Shown: piece by piece, positions 10,701 through 25,700 of the stretch
Position numbering within the stretch: the first letter of the stretch is position 1
Layout: every line of letters starts with the position of its first letter
Assembly: GCF_020740795.1 (NCBI RefSeq)
Contig: NC_067284.1
Span: 94,975,440 to 95,039,439, forward strand
Direction: 5' to 3'
DNA from: Apus apus
Lineage: Eukaryota > Chordata > Aves > Apodiformes > Apodidae
Length of the DNA stretch: 64,000 nt
Translations under genes and position numbers: made by a program
The notes under the pieces: generated by a model
The model's input: only the letters and a program-made list of their open reading frames with translations
Databases searched by the model: none
Told to the model about the DNA's origin: nothing

Positions 10701-13700
10701 GTGAGGGAATGCTGCAGCTCCCGGCCGGCTGGAGGCCGGGGAAGGGGCTGCACCGCCGCGGCGGGCGCTGCGGGCTTCGCTTCGCCGTCCCTAGGTCGCC
10801 TGCCCGCCGCGCCTGTTTACTTGCTGGGATTAATTATTGAGGCGGGAGGGGGGGCAGGGGAATATGGGGAGAGACGGGAAGGAAGCGGTGGGTGTAGCTG
10901 TGCAGCTCTCATTGGATTTTTGTAGTCATCTTTCCTGGAGAGTTTCAGGGCTTGTCGTCTTCTAGGCTCTTTCATGCGTGTGATACTGGCCGTGTCCCTG
11001 GGGGCTTGGCAGGAGCAGCGGGGCGGATGGGGAAGGAGCGGTACCTCGCTGTCGTGCGGGGCTGGTTATCGCGGCGTTTGAGCAGCCTCTGCTCATCGGC
11101 CCGAAAGACAGGGGTGTCTGTCGCTCTGCAATGTTTGGAAATGCATTTATCCTGCTCCTTTGCGCCTGGAAAAAGGCTGTAGACGTTTGTGGTGGTTTCG
11201 CTGCAGTGTGTTGCCAAGTTGCCGCTGCTTCTACTGCAAATGTTCTCCAGAGACAGAGGAAAAGTTCCTGGTTTTTTTATTTTCTCGTGTGTGATACTGC
11301 CGTTTGTGTCTGCACATCTCAGAAAATGATGCAGCGAATTAATCCACCAGATGTACCGAGAGGAATAAAAACTAATTTGAATATCAATACCCATTTTTAT
11401 CTTTACAATGCACCCGGGGCCTAGCTTGATATGGACGAGCTTGTTTGTGGATTCTTCTCCTTGTTTTATCTATTATTGCAGATGTTTCTGCCACTTCTGC
11501 AAGTTGTTCATGAAGGATATGGAAAAGAGTAAAACTGTTACCAGTTAGATTTATTCACTGTGAAATACTGAGAGTTGCAGGGTATGCCTGCAACTTCAGT
11601 GAAGTAAAGGGAGTGTATCAGAAGTTTGCTACACATTTATGAGGTCCTAAAATAACTCTGCTGTAAACTAAAGGTTTTGAAACGGAAAAGCTAGCATTTG
11701 TGTAACTGATGTTGGGTATGTTTGTAACAGAAACAAGAGTAGGTGACACTTTTTTATTATGTTCCCAATTCTGATTAATTTCAGCCTGAGAAGTGTAATG
11801 GAGTTATTGCTTGGCCAATTACCAAATTAGTCTCGGCTAACCAAAAAACTAAATGTGCCAATGGCTTCCTTTTGAAAAAGAATCCTATGTTGAAAGGTGT
11901 TTTGCTTTGTTGCTGGGATGTTTTTTGGTTTTGTCTGTTTTGTGCGCCTTTTTTTTTTTTCCTTTTCCCCTCTAGGGGAAGGAGAGGGTGAGAGATTGGT
12001 TCTGTGGAGCTTGGGTTGTTTTGTGTGTTTTTTTTCTTAATGTGCTGAGATAGGTTGCACTGTCATGTGGGGCCTGTTGGATTGAAATGTGATTCTCAGA
12101 AAAGCAGGTCTAGTAATTTGTAATAGTTTTAATAACAAATCTGGCCTTTTTTGCCAGACTTCCCTGAAACATCTCAGATTTTAATAGTTTAGTGCCTTTG
12201 TTAGAGCTGAAAATATGACTATTTAGAGAATGAGGTAGATAAAAAATTATAATGCTGAGTTGATACCGTCTGGTACCGTCTTTGTACAGAAGAAATGTAA
12301 GATTGAAATCGAGTTTCAGTAAGTAGAACTGTCACTTAATGATCAAGGATGAATGAGTATTTATGACTAAAAAACATCTTTTATAATTGGTAAATGTAAT
12401 ACAGCTGGTTTTCTTAGTCTGATGTTAAAATGCTGTGTAGTTCCTTTCTTAATTGTTATTAACACTGAATCCTGTTCCCTAACATCTGATACTGATTCTG
12501 TTTATTTTTGGTCTCCTGCTTGACCCATCGTTCCTGTGATGCTCTGACTTGTCAGACTGTACGCCATGGTTTCCCCTACCAACCTTCAGCCTTGGCATTT
12601 GATCCTGTTCAGAAAATACTGGCCATCGGGACTCAGACTGGAGCACTAAGGCTGTATCCTTTTATAATCTGAAGTGGATTTAGTGCACCTCATGCAAGTG
12701 ATGTTTTGATTCAGCTGCTGGAACCATTCAGAAGTCCAGTGGGAAACAGGTATGCAGGAGGGTAGGAAAAAGGCTGATTTTTATATTGGTGAGTACCCTG
12801 ACTCTTTTAGATGTTCTTTATGTCAGTTCAAGTTGTGTTAATGATGTGAGATATGGCTGCTCAGTCCCCATTATCTCAACTTAATATATATATATTGTAG
12901 AGGGTTAATGGTATGCTGTCAGTTTACAGCAGCTGACTGCAAATCTAGAGAGACCTGGACTAAGGTCTGTGTGTTGTTCTGCTTTAATCTCTGGGATTGA
13001 AAAATTCCATGCTGCTTGGTGGGTTTTTTTGGGGTTAGTTGTTTTTGTTAAGGTTTGTGGGGTTTTTTTGGCTAGTTTTTGAGATAAGCTTTATAATACT
13101 GTGGTTACCTGCTATTGCTTCTGTGTTGCCAAAAGATGGTTTCAAGTGGGAACACTAAAAAGAACAGCAATTGTATCTCACTAATAGTTTCCAGCTGACT
13201 GAGATGAGCACAATGAATTCTGGAATAAAGCACCAGTAACCCTGTTTCTTCTTCAGTAAAAAGTGAACTATGCCTATGTTCATACCCATATGGTACTATC
13301 CAAGTAATGCAATAACACGTGTTTGAACTTATTTTAAAAGAAGATGCCCTGTAGATTATTTAATCCCCACTGCCATTGCCTGAGCATTACTTTTTAGCAG
13401 AACAGAATTAATTGAATTCTCTGTTGTTTGGAATCTGACTGAACTCTAACCATTTCGGGGAAGACTTAGGCCATCTTGCTAGAAAAATTGTGTTAATTCC
13501 CTTTAAAGTGTAGGTAAATCTCTTTTTTTTTTTTTCTTTTTTTTTTTCTTTGCTGCTTGTATTAGTCTGCAAGTAGATGTTTCTTTGTTTCCTTCTGTAG
13601 CATCCCTAGGCTGTCTGTCAGGTTAATTGCCTTAAGAAGGTTTTCTTTTACAAGTTGAAAAATTAGAACTTCGGTATCAAATCCAAGGCTTAAAGAAGAT

Positions 13701-16700
13701 GCTGGAGTGGAGTAGCTTGTATGGTATCTATAATGATACCTATTATGAAATCCCAAGAGCTCTTCATTCAAAGTATGAGTAACAGTAATTATTATGCTGT
13801 GGTCTTAATGCCATATTTGAAACTTCCCTTAGCTCCATACATTTTGAGTTTAAAAAGGTGATTTAAATGAAGAATCAAGGGTAGGGGAGTGGTGCTGTTA
13901 ATTGCTCTCCTATTGATAGAATAGGTTGTAACACAAAAAGAGGCAAGGATTTGGGCTGGAAGAAAAGGAGGGATTAAAATGCATCTGTTCACAGCTTACC
14001 TGTGATTTGGGGAACATGATGTTGCAGCTTGGGTAATGATGACTCAATAAAATCTGTTTACTGCTACTCATCCATGATTATACCTGTGTATTCTCAGAGT
14101 GTGAATTGCTTTCTAAATAATCAAGTGAAGTATTGCAAGCTTGTGAGGAAAGAAACGGTTACTGTGAGAGGAAGTAGTCTGTTGACAGAAAATGTTTCCT
14201 AAGGTTAGGGAAGAAGTTTCATGCAGAGGCTGAACTGTTTGTGCTTCCTTAACTTGATGAAAATGCATCTCCTTCTTAGTATATTTTTACAGAATTTGAG
14301 TGTTGGAAGAATTTGTTAAAAGCCCCCAACTTCAGCTGATAGATTAGCCCTGTAAGCCAATGACACTGCAGAAGTTAAAACTCCTGTGGCTACTTGCTCT
14401 TTGGGATGGAGGAGCACGGGCAGAAGGGATAAACTCAGACACGTTCCCAATGAAAAAACAGCCTCTCTCTATGCCTGGTGAAACCAGTTTGAAAAGCACT
14501 TTGGGAAGGAGTGAAACTCTTCTTTCCTTCTGTTTCTCAAAGAGAAAAACATAACCAAAAAGTGCTTGTTGACCTAAAGGTTGCTTTTAAGATTTTTCCC
14601 AACAATAAATAAGGTGCAAGGATTCACTAACAGTGGGAGCCAGTTACTCTTTAAAGCTGTGAAAATGTTTTGAATTGAAAAGAGATGTGGATTAGTAAGA
14701 CTGAAAGTCAATGAAGAGGTATTAATTGAGAAGTATATCCTAAAAGTGGGAGAAAAGTCAGCCCTCATTTTCTTCTGTATTTATGTTGTGAAAATATAGA
14801 AATAGAGGAATGATAATCCTTCTTTCATTGCCTACCAGCAAGTGGGAGCTGAGTGTTAGTGTTTTCCTTGCATCTGCAGGTAGAGATGTATCTTGTCAAA
14901 CTTTCACCTCTTTCCTATTGCAAGTAAACAATCAGAGGAACTGTGAAGCAAATTTTTTTAGAAAGGTTACTAAAGATAAAATATTGTCAATTCAAGGAAT
15001 GAACTAGCTAACCTGTTCTAGATGACATTAATATGTGAGGAAATTAATATTACAGTCCTGATTTACTTTGAGCCATTTATCTGCTAACTCCTTTACAGAA
15101 CACATTGTCTCTATTTGAGCAGTCTGCATTTTGGTTATTTTAACTTCAACACCAGTATTGATTAGAAGAGCTTAATGTGAGCAGAGATTTTCTTAACCAC
15201 ACTTCCAGCTCATTCTTCTGAGTCTGAAGACTAGTGAAGGAACAGAGAGAATTTTAACACAAAAATGCTGTTGTATTTGTACTGTTGTCTTTGTGACAAT
15301 TAATACAGTGATGTGTAAAAATAGAACTAAAGCTTTTTCCAAAGAACTAAAATCTGTGGATACAAGTAGTGAACTGGGAGTTCACTATCACTTGGAGATA
15401 AAGGCAAAATAACATCAACATTGTATTGAATTCTCTTGAATCCACAAAGTGATTATGAAAATGGAAATACCTGTACTATAGGTGGCATGTTTCACTTTTT
15501 AGATTAGAAGTAGAATTACTACTCTGTTAATACTCTTTGTCCCCAGTTCTAGATTCAATGAGTTCTAGATTTCACAGGGGTGGTTGAGCACTGGAACAAG
15601 CTCCCCAGGGGAGTGGTCACAGCACCAAGCCTGCTTGAGTTCAGGAAGCGTTTAGATGATGCTCTCAGGCACATGGTGTGATTCTCAGGGTGCCCTACAC
15701 AGGGACAGGAGTTGGACTTGATGATCCTGATGGGTCCCTTCCAACTCTGCATATTCTATGATTCTATAAATAGAAAATAAAATTGGAGGAGAGTGTTGTG
15801 GCATTGGTGACCTAGTGTGCCAGAGGCAGGACTTCGCTATTCTTTGTGGCAATTGGTTCTAGAACTTGCAGTTTTAAGAGGGAGAGAAGTCCATACAAAT
15901 ATTAGGAGGAGACTTTTCTTAGTGTAAAACTTAAATGTTATGAGTCACCAAAGTTAAAGTTTGGGATTATTCAGAAGCCTAACTTGAGTGGTGTATCCGT
16001 TGTATTCCTTTTTAAAAAAAAGCTTGTTTCTATTTCTAACTCTGACTTATGTAGGAGAGTTAAAAGTGTTTATGAGACAGATGGATATTGCTTAGGTATT
16101 ATCCCTAATTAGGGAAGTGTTTTGTGCCCTCTGTACAAAGGAACATTTAGAACAATTAACAGCAAAGGCTCTGTTCTGTTTTCAGCTGTGGACAAAAACT
16201 TTGTTTCTTTACTGTGTATGAGGGAAAGTTACAAAGTGTATGGCTTAGCAGAACACAGTCCTTGGAGAGAGGTCAGGTGCTGGACCCTGTACTCTTGGAT
16301 GTAGGACAGACAACTGATGTGACCTTCTCCCTGACAATAGGGTCTCTTGAAAATAATTGAAATGTTTGATTCTGTTTTCCATATTGCAGGGGAAACAGAG
16401 TGACAAGGTAGGCACAAGAGCAGAAGCACAGCACTGAGTGACATAAAATCTTAAATTTATTTATCTCGCATACACCCACAGTCATCTGCTCATGCTGATC
16501 CAGTTGTTCTGAATTTCTGGTGCTGATCAGAGGACACTTGCTCCAGCTGGCTGAGATGTTTGAGTCGTGGCTGGTGGTCTGGCTCTTATGTGTGGCACTT
16601 CTGCCTCAGGCTCAGCCTTCTGCACAGTGTTGGATGTTTATGGATGTGTTCCCCATAAGTAGCAATTGTGCTCATTATTTATTTCAAAAAACACTGATCA

Positions 16701-19700
16701 GAGTAAGCTGCTATTGGCCTCATTCATCACTGCAAGCCCATCTCTTTGATCTTCTCCATACGTAAAGGCATTTAGCTGTTGTTACTAGGGTGGCTTTCAC
16801 CTTTTCTTCTGCTGTCCTGAATGTGTTAGAAAGATATCAAATAGTTAAAAGTTCATCTGCGCTTTGCTTCTTTCCTGTGCATACCTGAACCATTGTAGCA
16901 GGACACGCAGTCTATAGTTTTTTGGAAGTTTTGTGCATAATTATTGGTGCTTTGTTGTCCCAAATGGTACCAAAATCTCATAATGAGCTAGAGTTGGGTA
17001 TATGTACTCAAAGTTTAACTTGCCTGAATGGGGTACTTGGGTAGATTTCACCCTCTGACATCCTGGCAGGATTCAGTATCATAAATAATAGCCCTTCTCC
17101 CATGCTACCTGTTGTTTCCACTCTTCTGCTTAAAAGTCCCTCTAGAAGTCAAATGTGATCAGAAAAGCGTAGCATTTAAACTGTAAAGAGATGTGAGAAA
17201 GGTGGACTTCTTCAGGGTCTGTGTATCTTTAGGGTGATGCTTCCTCAGAACTTTACTAATCGTACAGGGCTGTGGAATTAATAATAGTCCAGCTATTAAA
17301 AACAACACTTTGCTTTTGAGGGAAGGTGGAATAAGCTTTGAAGCTGAAGGAGAAAGTCTGGAAGAAATCTGCTCCCTGCTGTTTTGCTGTTCCATCTTAA
17401 ACAAGTTTCTTTAGCTTTCTATGCTTTCTCAATAGCAAAACTAGGACAGTATATAAAATGAGATGTATTTTGATTGTCTGCCAATGTGAATGCAGTATCT
17501 TTATTGGTGCTTCCTGCCTTAAAAATACTCATTTGCAGCTTGGAGCTCAGTCTCTCTCTCAATAGAAAGAATTCTAAAAAGATAGACTTGAGAAAATCTT
17601 GAGAATAAAAGAGATACCTGTAGAATAAGTGTTGTGCCTTCCACTCAGACCAAATTAAGCCCAGGACTCTTTATTCCCAGGCAGAATAGGTTCTTTAATT
17701 AACGTTTGGGTTTTTTCTCTATTGCAAGCCCAGTTGACAGGAAGGAGAAAAATGAGATTGTTCGTCATTCTGTCATTAAATATCTGAAGATCCCAATCAT
17801 TCTGAATGTCAGCATCTGTTCATTTCCCCCCATTCTTTTCAGCAATAAAACATGACTTTTTAGAAGCAAATGGCTGAAGTTTTCATATATTTGAGGCACA
17901 TAAAACTTGCTTTCTGTGACTTCCATTCTCTAGCTTTTGTGAGCAGGACTCATAACTGTTATTCTTTGATCAAAATAGTTCAAAGCCTGCACGTGTGGTT
18001 CCATGCAGTCAGTTTCTGAATAAGTGTTTCTATTGATGCATCTGGATAGTTTTGCAGTAGACGTATATAAAAAAATACAAGCAATTCAGTGAATTTTCTG
18101 AAAGTTGAACAAAATTCCATTTAAAATTTGGTGTTATTATATCCATTAGAAATGCTTTTCCTTTGGATCATTCAGACTATGCAAGGCAGTCTGGGTTTTT
18201 TTCCTCTCATTGAAACATCAACTTGAGATGGTTTGTTTGGTTTGTGGGTTTGTGTTTTTTTTTAAGTAGCTCTACACCTGCTCTTCCTCCCTATTCCAGT
18301 AGGGCGATGGCTGGAGTTGTGTTTGCAGTATGCAGCAAAGATTTTATTTTTTCAAACTGAGCATCTACCTGTGAAGTCAGCATAGCTTCAAGTGGAAGAC
18401 TGAACAAGATGAGCTTGGGAGGTACTTTCCAAACTAAATTATTCTGTGATTCTGTCTAATTTGTGAATATACCAGAGCTGAACTAAACTTCTCTTTTTTT
18501 TTTCTTTTTTTTTTTTTTTTGATTGTTGGGGTTTTTTGGCATTTGCACACTGAAAAGAATAGCCTCAACCTTTGCCAGTGTTCTTTTTCTTCAAACAAAT
18601 ATTTCTGTTTTGGAAATAATACATTGGTGAAGTTACTAAAACTTCTGCAAGTGTTATGCCAAAGAGACACTGATTATCTGTTAATAATAAAATGTTTATT
18701 GGCAACCTTGCCACCCAATTCACAGAGCAGTTTAAACAAGGAAACAACTTTGCTTAAAACGTACATGAATCTTACCATGTTTCCATTTCTTTTAACACAA
18801 CCACATTTCTTATCCTATCTTCCAGCCCTTAGTTTGCATGGGTATCATTAGCTCTCTTACATCATTCTTTCAGTGGAAAAATCCCCATCCCCTAAATGAA
18901 GAAAATCAGCTACCTTTGGATATTTGGTTATATTTGTTGTGAGACTTGGTGAAACTGCTATCCAAGCAAGAAAACTGAATGGGTCTTCGATTTGGTGTAT
19001 TATTTGCATATACTGTAGTTCTACTAAGCAGCTGTTAGTAATAATTGCTTTTGTTAAAAAATGCCTGAAGTATTACTGTATTAAATCTCATACTGTAATT
19101 TAGAAAAATGAACTTCAGCATGGAAACTTTTTTTCCTCCCTAAAGCTGTTTTGCTGACAGAGTAAAGCCTCACGGATAGAGCCTTGAAGCTTCAAACTTG
19201 CTGGGTCATAGTGAGCTTGGGGAAGGAAATGTCTTCAGAAGATAGGTGAAGTTTGGCAAGGCTGCAGGTGTCCATAGCATGAGGGTAGCTTGTTCCCTTT
19301 ACCTAGTAGCTATTTGTGAAACGCTGAGGTGGTATAGATGGTGTGACCTGATGCTGTTAGGGTAAAATGTAGCAGGGAATTGAGCTGCTGGGACTCATCT
19401 TAGGCTTTCAAACTTTTGGTACAGAGCTCAATTCACTAGGCTCTTAATTTGTCATTTTACCGGATTTGTTCTTTCTCAGTCACTGGAAGGGCTTTTAGAA
19501 ATGAAACAACAGTATTGCTGCAGGAGAAGAAATGAGCAGTTTCAGTAAAGCTGTGTCTGGAAATATAGAAGCAGTGCACGATTTGTGATGTGATAAAGCA
19601 AGCTTGAAAGCACAAATCAGATTGCAAACCCCTCCTCACAAAACTTCCTGTTTTGCAGAAATTTTGTAACTGCACTTAACTTCTCCTCAGTGACCAAGTA

Positions 19701-22700
19701 TAATTTTACAAAGGCTTCACAAGGCAAAGATACACGTTCTTACACATTAATTTTCAAGTGGCCTAGAAGTGCCCTCAGTTATTAACTTTTTGTTTCCTAT
19801 TGCTTTTCTAGAACTGATTTTTGTTTCTCTGTTTAATTGAACAGTAAAACCCCACGTTAAATATCAGGTTCTCATGGCACATCTGTTTTTTGTAGGCATA
19901 TCCATCTAGAAGCTCAGTGAAAAACATAATAAAATTTGTGAATTATTACATTCTGTATGAAGTTAAACAAAACTGGAAGATGTGTATTTTGGGAACAGGT
20001 CACTTTGTTCTTAATCTTAGCTATCTGGTAAAGATTTCGCATGTTGAAAAAACTGAGTCCTTGACTGTTTTGAGAGAGTTAATTCTGTGGTAGGTCTTTG
20101 TTTAATCTCTTGGTTCTTCTCTTTTCCTCTTGCTACTCTTGATGGGGCCCATCCTGGGGTGTACCATCAAACCGGTAATTTATTTTTTAAAAAAATGCAG
20201 ATTCTTAATCCTGCAAAGTAGATCTGATTAATTAGACAAGACTACTCCTCCAGAGATCTAGTTCTTTGACATGAAGTGTATTTGTTTGTGAGCCTGATGA
20301 AGATGTTTGTGGTACTTGTGAACCCTTGATGCCACCTTATTTTGCTGAACCATAGGTTTAAACTGTGGCAAGGTAATTGGTACATGAATCAAGCATAGTC
20401 TTTTAATATTCAACTGGTGGTAACTTAGAAGGGCTGACATGAAAAAGGTCACCTATCACAGACACTTGATAGTGGTACAGCTTATATATTTATCAAAGGG
20501 AAAACTTAAGTTCCTAGTTCTACTGACTTACAGTACAAATACAGGTGAAGGTCTGAGGACATAATTTGAAACTCTGGTAGTAATATTTGTATCACTGAAT
20601 TTAGGTACAGTTTAAAATAATGACGGTCTTGTAAATAACTAAAACTGAAATACTTCACTAGTGAGGACTGTGGTAGAATGGTATAATTCCTTATTTGGTA
20701 GATTTCTAAACTATGTGGCAATTCTGTCAGCCTCTGGAGACTCAATGAATCCTGATTTGTCTTTATTTTTACAATGCCTTAATTCAATTATTTTTTTGTG
20801 TCTATCATTTGGCCTGATCACATTGATTGTTCAGTTGAAAACTGTGCCACATTTTGTCTTAGAGTTAAAAATCTCTCCTTGGAAAGAGATTCCAAAACTG
20901 CTTTAGTGTCTGAGATCTGTACAACTTGATGACAGCCTTGGTCTGTGTACTAGTTCTTCTAACTTAATCACTTCCTGCAAAAACTTTGTGTATTTTGAAT
21001 CCTAATGCTTGTCTTAACTAGATTTATTTTTTTATTGGTAGTACATGAATTGAGACAGCCATATGAGTTGTGGAATTAAGATTGATTCGAATATTGTAGT
21101 AGTAAAAAATTTTCACTAAGCTTCAGGAATGGATCTTCCATTGTCAATTGTCCACAGTAGTTCTACTGTGCATCAGTGGTTCTATACTTAAATTGCTTTG
21201 AATTTTATCATAAGTAGCAAGAACAGTGAAAGTAGGTGAAACTTGAAATGTGTATCTGCTGGTATAGAAAACAATGTGCAAGATGAAATGCTTTGAGAAA
21301 AGCTAGGTTATGCTGATTAAGCTAATTAAAATGTGAAACTGAAATTTTTCATAGTAAATGATGCCGATCTTATAATACTTGAAAAAGTGCAGGCTGACAT
21401 GTTTCATTTTGCAAAATAAACTACTTGAACACTTTTACAGAGAAGTTTATGCCTTGATGGAAATAACTAAATACTACTTCACTGATTTTACCAAGTGTCC
21501 TGGGATTTTGTTTCGTAAGTGCCATTGAAAGGTAGTGACAAACCCTGTTTTTTGTTTAGGCAACTTGAAGCTCCATTCTAAAACTGAGGTAATTGCACTG
21601 ACCACTGCTTCCATATCCAGACTAAGTCTTAGCTTGTCCCACTCAAACCAGACAGTGTTCAGAGTAATTCTGATGGAGAGCGGAAGTTAGGTTCTCCACC
21701 AAGAAGGCTGTAGACCAGGCTCACCCTTTTATGTCATATCTCCCATGGATTCTGTAAGATTTGTCTTTCTCAGTCCTATATTCATGTGAAAAAGTCTTCA
21801 GAGGAGCTGTTTTAACTTTGGAAACGGAGGAACTAAAGAAAGGATGCAGATCCAAAGGAAGCAAGGCCTTAGCAAGCTACTGTTTTGTGTGATTCCCACC
21901 GTTTCCAGCAGGGGATTGCATTACATAGACTCTTGAAGCTCCTGCCAGGCTTGTACTCTGTGTGTGTTCCATTACTTTTATTAGATCTTTGGTTCACATT
22001 AAGATGATACATTTAACTCTTCAAGCCAACTCAAGAGGTAATCCAGCTCATGTCCAATGTTTTTGATAACCTTTTCTGCTAAAGGTCCTGCCTCTTTCCC
22101 ACCTCGTAACGCCAGCTAGTAGTCTGCAATAGCAGATGGACAAAAGCAATTTGCATTTTTCGACTTGCTCATTAGGGAAAAAAGAATAGAATGTGATTTT
22201 CTGTGATCACTTGTTAAATTGATAGGATTAGTGTGCCTGTAATTTTTTTAGCATATGCTCTATCCAGTCTTACTACCTTGTTAAACAGAGCAGATGTTCA
22301 TCTTCACAGTTGAAAAACATTTTTGACTGAACTTTGTAGTGTTGATTTTAGAAGTACAGTTACTAAGCTTTAGTGATGCTTATTAATATGCAGAATGGAA
22401 TGCATAGCTAGAGCTTGCCTGGCATTTCCCTTTTATACATGTTCCAAACTTGTGCAGTGAGATTAGCTTCACATCCACCCTTAAATATCAGATAAAACGG
22501 AAAGCCACCAAAAAAAGCCCCCATTACATTTTCATTTAAGTGACTAAATATAATGAGATTTCTTGCTGACATGGTGAATATCTCCTCATTCTTTAAATAA
22601 TTAGGTGGGAAACATAACACTTTGGAAAGAAATCCTGGTGAGTTACTAACCTGGAAAAGAAAAAGAGATGGAGTATCCTACCTCATCAGAGTACACAGTC

Positions 22701-25700
22701 TTATTAGTAATATCCCCATGTTTTCATAAGGGATGCTGGCCAAAGAGAATAGTCTTTAAATAGCAGCCACTCACAAAGTATACTACTGTTTTCTTGAGCT
22801 TGTTTTGTACTTCTCTTTCAGTTAAAAAAAACCCCAACAAACTAAACAAAAACAAGGGTCTGAAAACTTGTTTTAATTAGCCACAGTTTAAGTGGCTGCC
22901 TAGGACTTGACTGCTGTACTTGTTTTCTTTCAGATATTGCCTGTGGAAGTACTGAGAATATAGTCCCAGTTATGGTAATAGTCAAAGAGATAGTAAAATA
23001 AAAGTAAAATAGAATGGGATTTATACAGGCTTTAGAGAATACTGTGAGGCAGAGGTAGCAGGGTTTAACTTTTATAATGTTGTTTCTTTTCATACTTGAG
23101 TAGCAGAGGACAAAAACTACTTAACTTTTGAACTATGGCAACTTAAAAGAACTGTGGGCTTGTCAATTTGTTTTGTGATTTTTAAATTATTTTTTCCCAT
23201 ACAAATTATGACAATAACTTCCAAATCAAATAAATGCTTTTCTGAGTTAAAAATAAATTTTAAAACAATGTTGGGAGGGGATGATGGCATTTCCTGAGCA
23301 AACTTTACTGACTTTTGATAATCTGTTCTTTCTGCTGGCAGTTCTTCAGTGTGAGAAGCAGCACACCAGAAGGTGATAACAGTGAACTTTGGTTACAAAA
23401 TATTTAGGAACTGTAGTTTTGCATCTTAAAATAACATATTCAGAAGCAATTTCAGTACTTTGTGAAAATCTTGTGCATAACTAACAGTGCATTCTGTCAT
23501 TTTCAGACCAGCTTTGATGACATTTGTGTTGCCTCTTTTACCTCCTGTAGTTTTCTGTTGATAAACTGACTTAAACTTAGTAAACATGTCTCTTTTAACG
23601 GAAGAAAGGTATCTCTAACACTCTGAGTGTAGTGTCAGTGCTAACAGCTGTAAAGGCATCTTGCAGTTTGTAAATGCAGTTCTACAGAAATAAGAACTTC
23701 TATAGATCTGCAAGTACATAGACATCACAGTTATTGCATAGCTGTAATTGTAGAGGTGATCAATATTTGGATGCATCAGTACCTGTTTGGTCCCCTACAT
23801 TGCAGCAGAAAGGACTTGTATTTGCATCAGACTTTATTTAAAGCTAGCTCTATTTTAGTACCAGAGATTACAATTCCAAAGGGGCCAGAATTGTGATGGC
23901 ATGTGACTTAAATAGGAATATATGGTAATCACTAAAATAATTTGTCTTTATGGATTTTCTCCATTATAAAATAGATTAAATTGAGTGTTATTTCTCTTGC
24001 ATCTGAGGGTGAGGTCATCTGCCTTGGGATAATAAGCACTAGAGGTGATCACTATCACCACTTTCTCTGGCAAATAAGGGTTGCCTGCATTTCATTTCAG
24101 TAGACCAAAGTTATAGAAATCCCTACTATTTTGTTAAAGTTATTGCAGACTCTTCTCTCAGGTGCTTAAAAGTGACATTAACTTACCTGTGTTTAGTGCA
24201 GCTGGCCTGGGCAGAATGCTTACAAACTTTAGCTATTACCTTAGTTGAAACTGTTTTAAAGAGGCATAGTTTTTAAAACCAGTAGGGAAGAATATTGTTT
24301 TTCATGCCTACAGGCTTTCATAAGTCAGTTGAAGTTGTGTTGTCCTTTACAATTTTAAGTCTTCCACTATTTTAAAGATTGACCTGGACAGGAAAAAACA
24401 GTAATTTCCTTCTTAGGCTGCAGAAACTTGGGAGACACTACTTCAATTCCAAGAATACTACTTAAATGTTTAGTTTGTAAATTCTATTTATAATTTCATA
24501 GTTTGAATTTAACTGGTTTGAATTCAAGCTGATACTTACTTGAGCTATATAATACTTAAAGTATTATATATTTAGAAATATATTTAATGTACTACAAATA
24601 TGTAATATATTAAAGAAAAATAGGGTTGGCTTAAACTAGGTCTTTGCTGAGACAAAGATACAGCAGTCAATGTACAAAGCTTTAAATTGGTAGTAGATAA
24701 GTGGGTGTTTTCTCAGAATGAGCTACTGAAAATCAGCTTTTTGATTTTTATTTTTTTTTACCAAATCTATCCAACAATATTGGAAGAGCATGGTGAGAAA
24801 AAAAAACACGTAATTTTGCTTTCATATTGAACCATGATGTGTCCACATTTTGAGTCCTGTGTTTTCCTGTTTTCTGTATTTTAAATGGCATGGGTTTAGA
24901 GGAGGGAAACTAGAATTATTAAGAATAGAGTGGCTGCCTTTGAAGAGGGTTTGGTCTCAGTTCGGTAGGAGGAGAAAGATTATATATGACCAAGGGCTGT
25001 AAAATCAGGAGGACACATTAACTCATTTTTTGGTGAGCTGTCATTTAGCAAATTAGCAGTACAAAAAGTAAGGGACATTCAGTGAAGTACTACTAGATTA
25101 ATTTTAAAGACAGGAAAGCCATTTTTAGCTGGAATATAGTGAGAGGTGGGTGAGGCAGGCAATGTCAGCAGGCTCTACCATTCCATTTGGGAGGGGAATA
25201 GACCAACTCACAGACAACAGCTCTGTAAGCAAATGCCTAACTGGGATTTGTCCTCTAACCTACCTAATGGACCAAGAGTGTTTAGTTTGGGAGTGGAAAG
25301 GGTATAGGCTGCAAAAAGTGCTCAGCTTTCTGTGTGCTCTTCTTAAATGATGTTAAATACTGCTGTAGGAGACAATGCTGGGCTGCATGTCTTGAGTCAG
25401 TATGGTGGCTCCTGTTCTGTTAGTCTGTCTGACTTCTCTCAGAGGAAAACATTCTTTAACTATGAAGTTGTTCAGTGGTATGTTTGTGCAAATTTCTTCA
25501 TTTCAGCTCAGTACTTGATGATGTGTTTTTTTAAATACAACTTAAAATTTTCTTAACTTTTTTTGTGGTTTGTTAGCAAGGAAACAGTCTTTGCTCTTTA
25601 AGCAAAATTTATCAGATGCCTCAACAGTTGATGAAACAGTTTTTATGGTATGGTAAAACATAAAATGCCAAACTGTTGGTGTGGTATAGTGAGGAGTTTT

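Larger units (their letters stand above)
9050..10830 (+). promoter_or_regulatory. STXBP5: CpG-island promoter of STXBP5
   Basis: A GC-rich block with dense undepleted CpG begins abruptly near 9050, against AT-rich sequence on both sides, and runs through coding exon 1. It holds GC boxes (GGGGCGGG at 9993-10000; a GGGGCGGGG-type site near 10179-10187), an NRF1-like GCGCAGGCGC at 9717-9726, a GCC repeat near 9758-9774, a GGA repeat near 9857-9882 and a short CAG run near 9905-9920. No TATA box is evident, so dispersed initiation from a housekeeping or neuronal CpG promoter is likely. The transcription start cannot be fixed from sequence; I would guess about 9700-10050. The island extends some 1.5 kb upstream of the start codon, which leaves room for divergent transcription. 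Confidence 0.85.

Noticed and set aside
10701..10925. Extension of the first coding frame to a 125-codon protein
   Set aside because: The frame simply reads through the intron 1 donor (AAG|GTGAGG). Tomosyn homology stops exactly at 10700 and resumes at 12556.
12884..12897. TATATATATATA run after exon 2
   Set aside because: A short AT dinucleotide run inside an intron with no promoter context; not treated as a TATA box.
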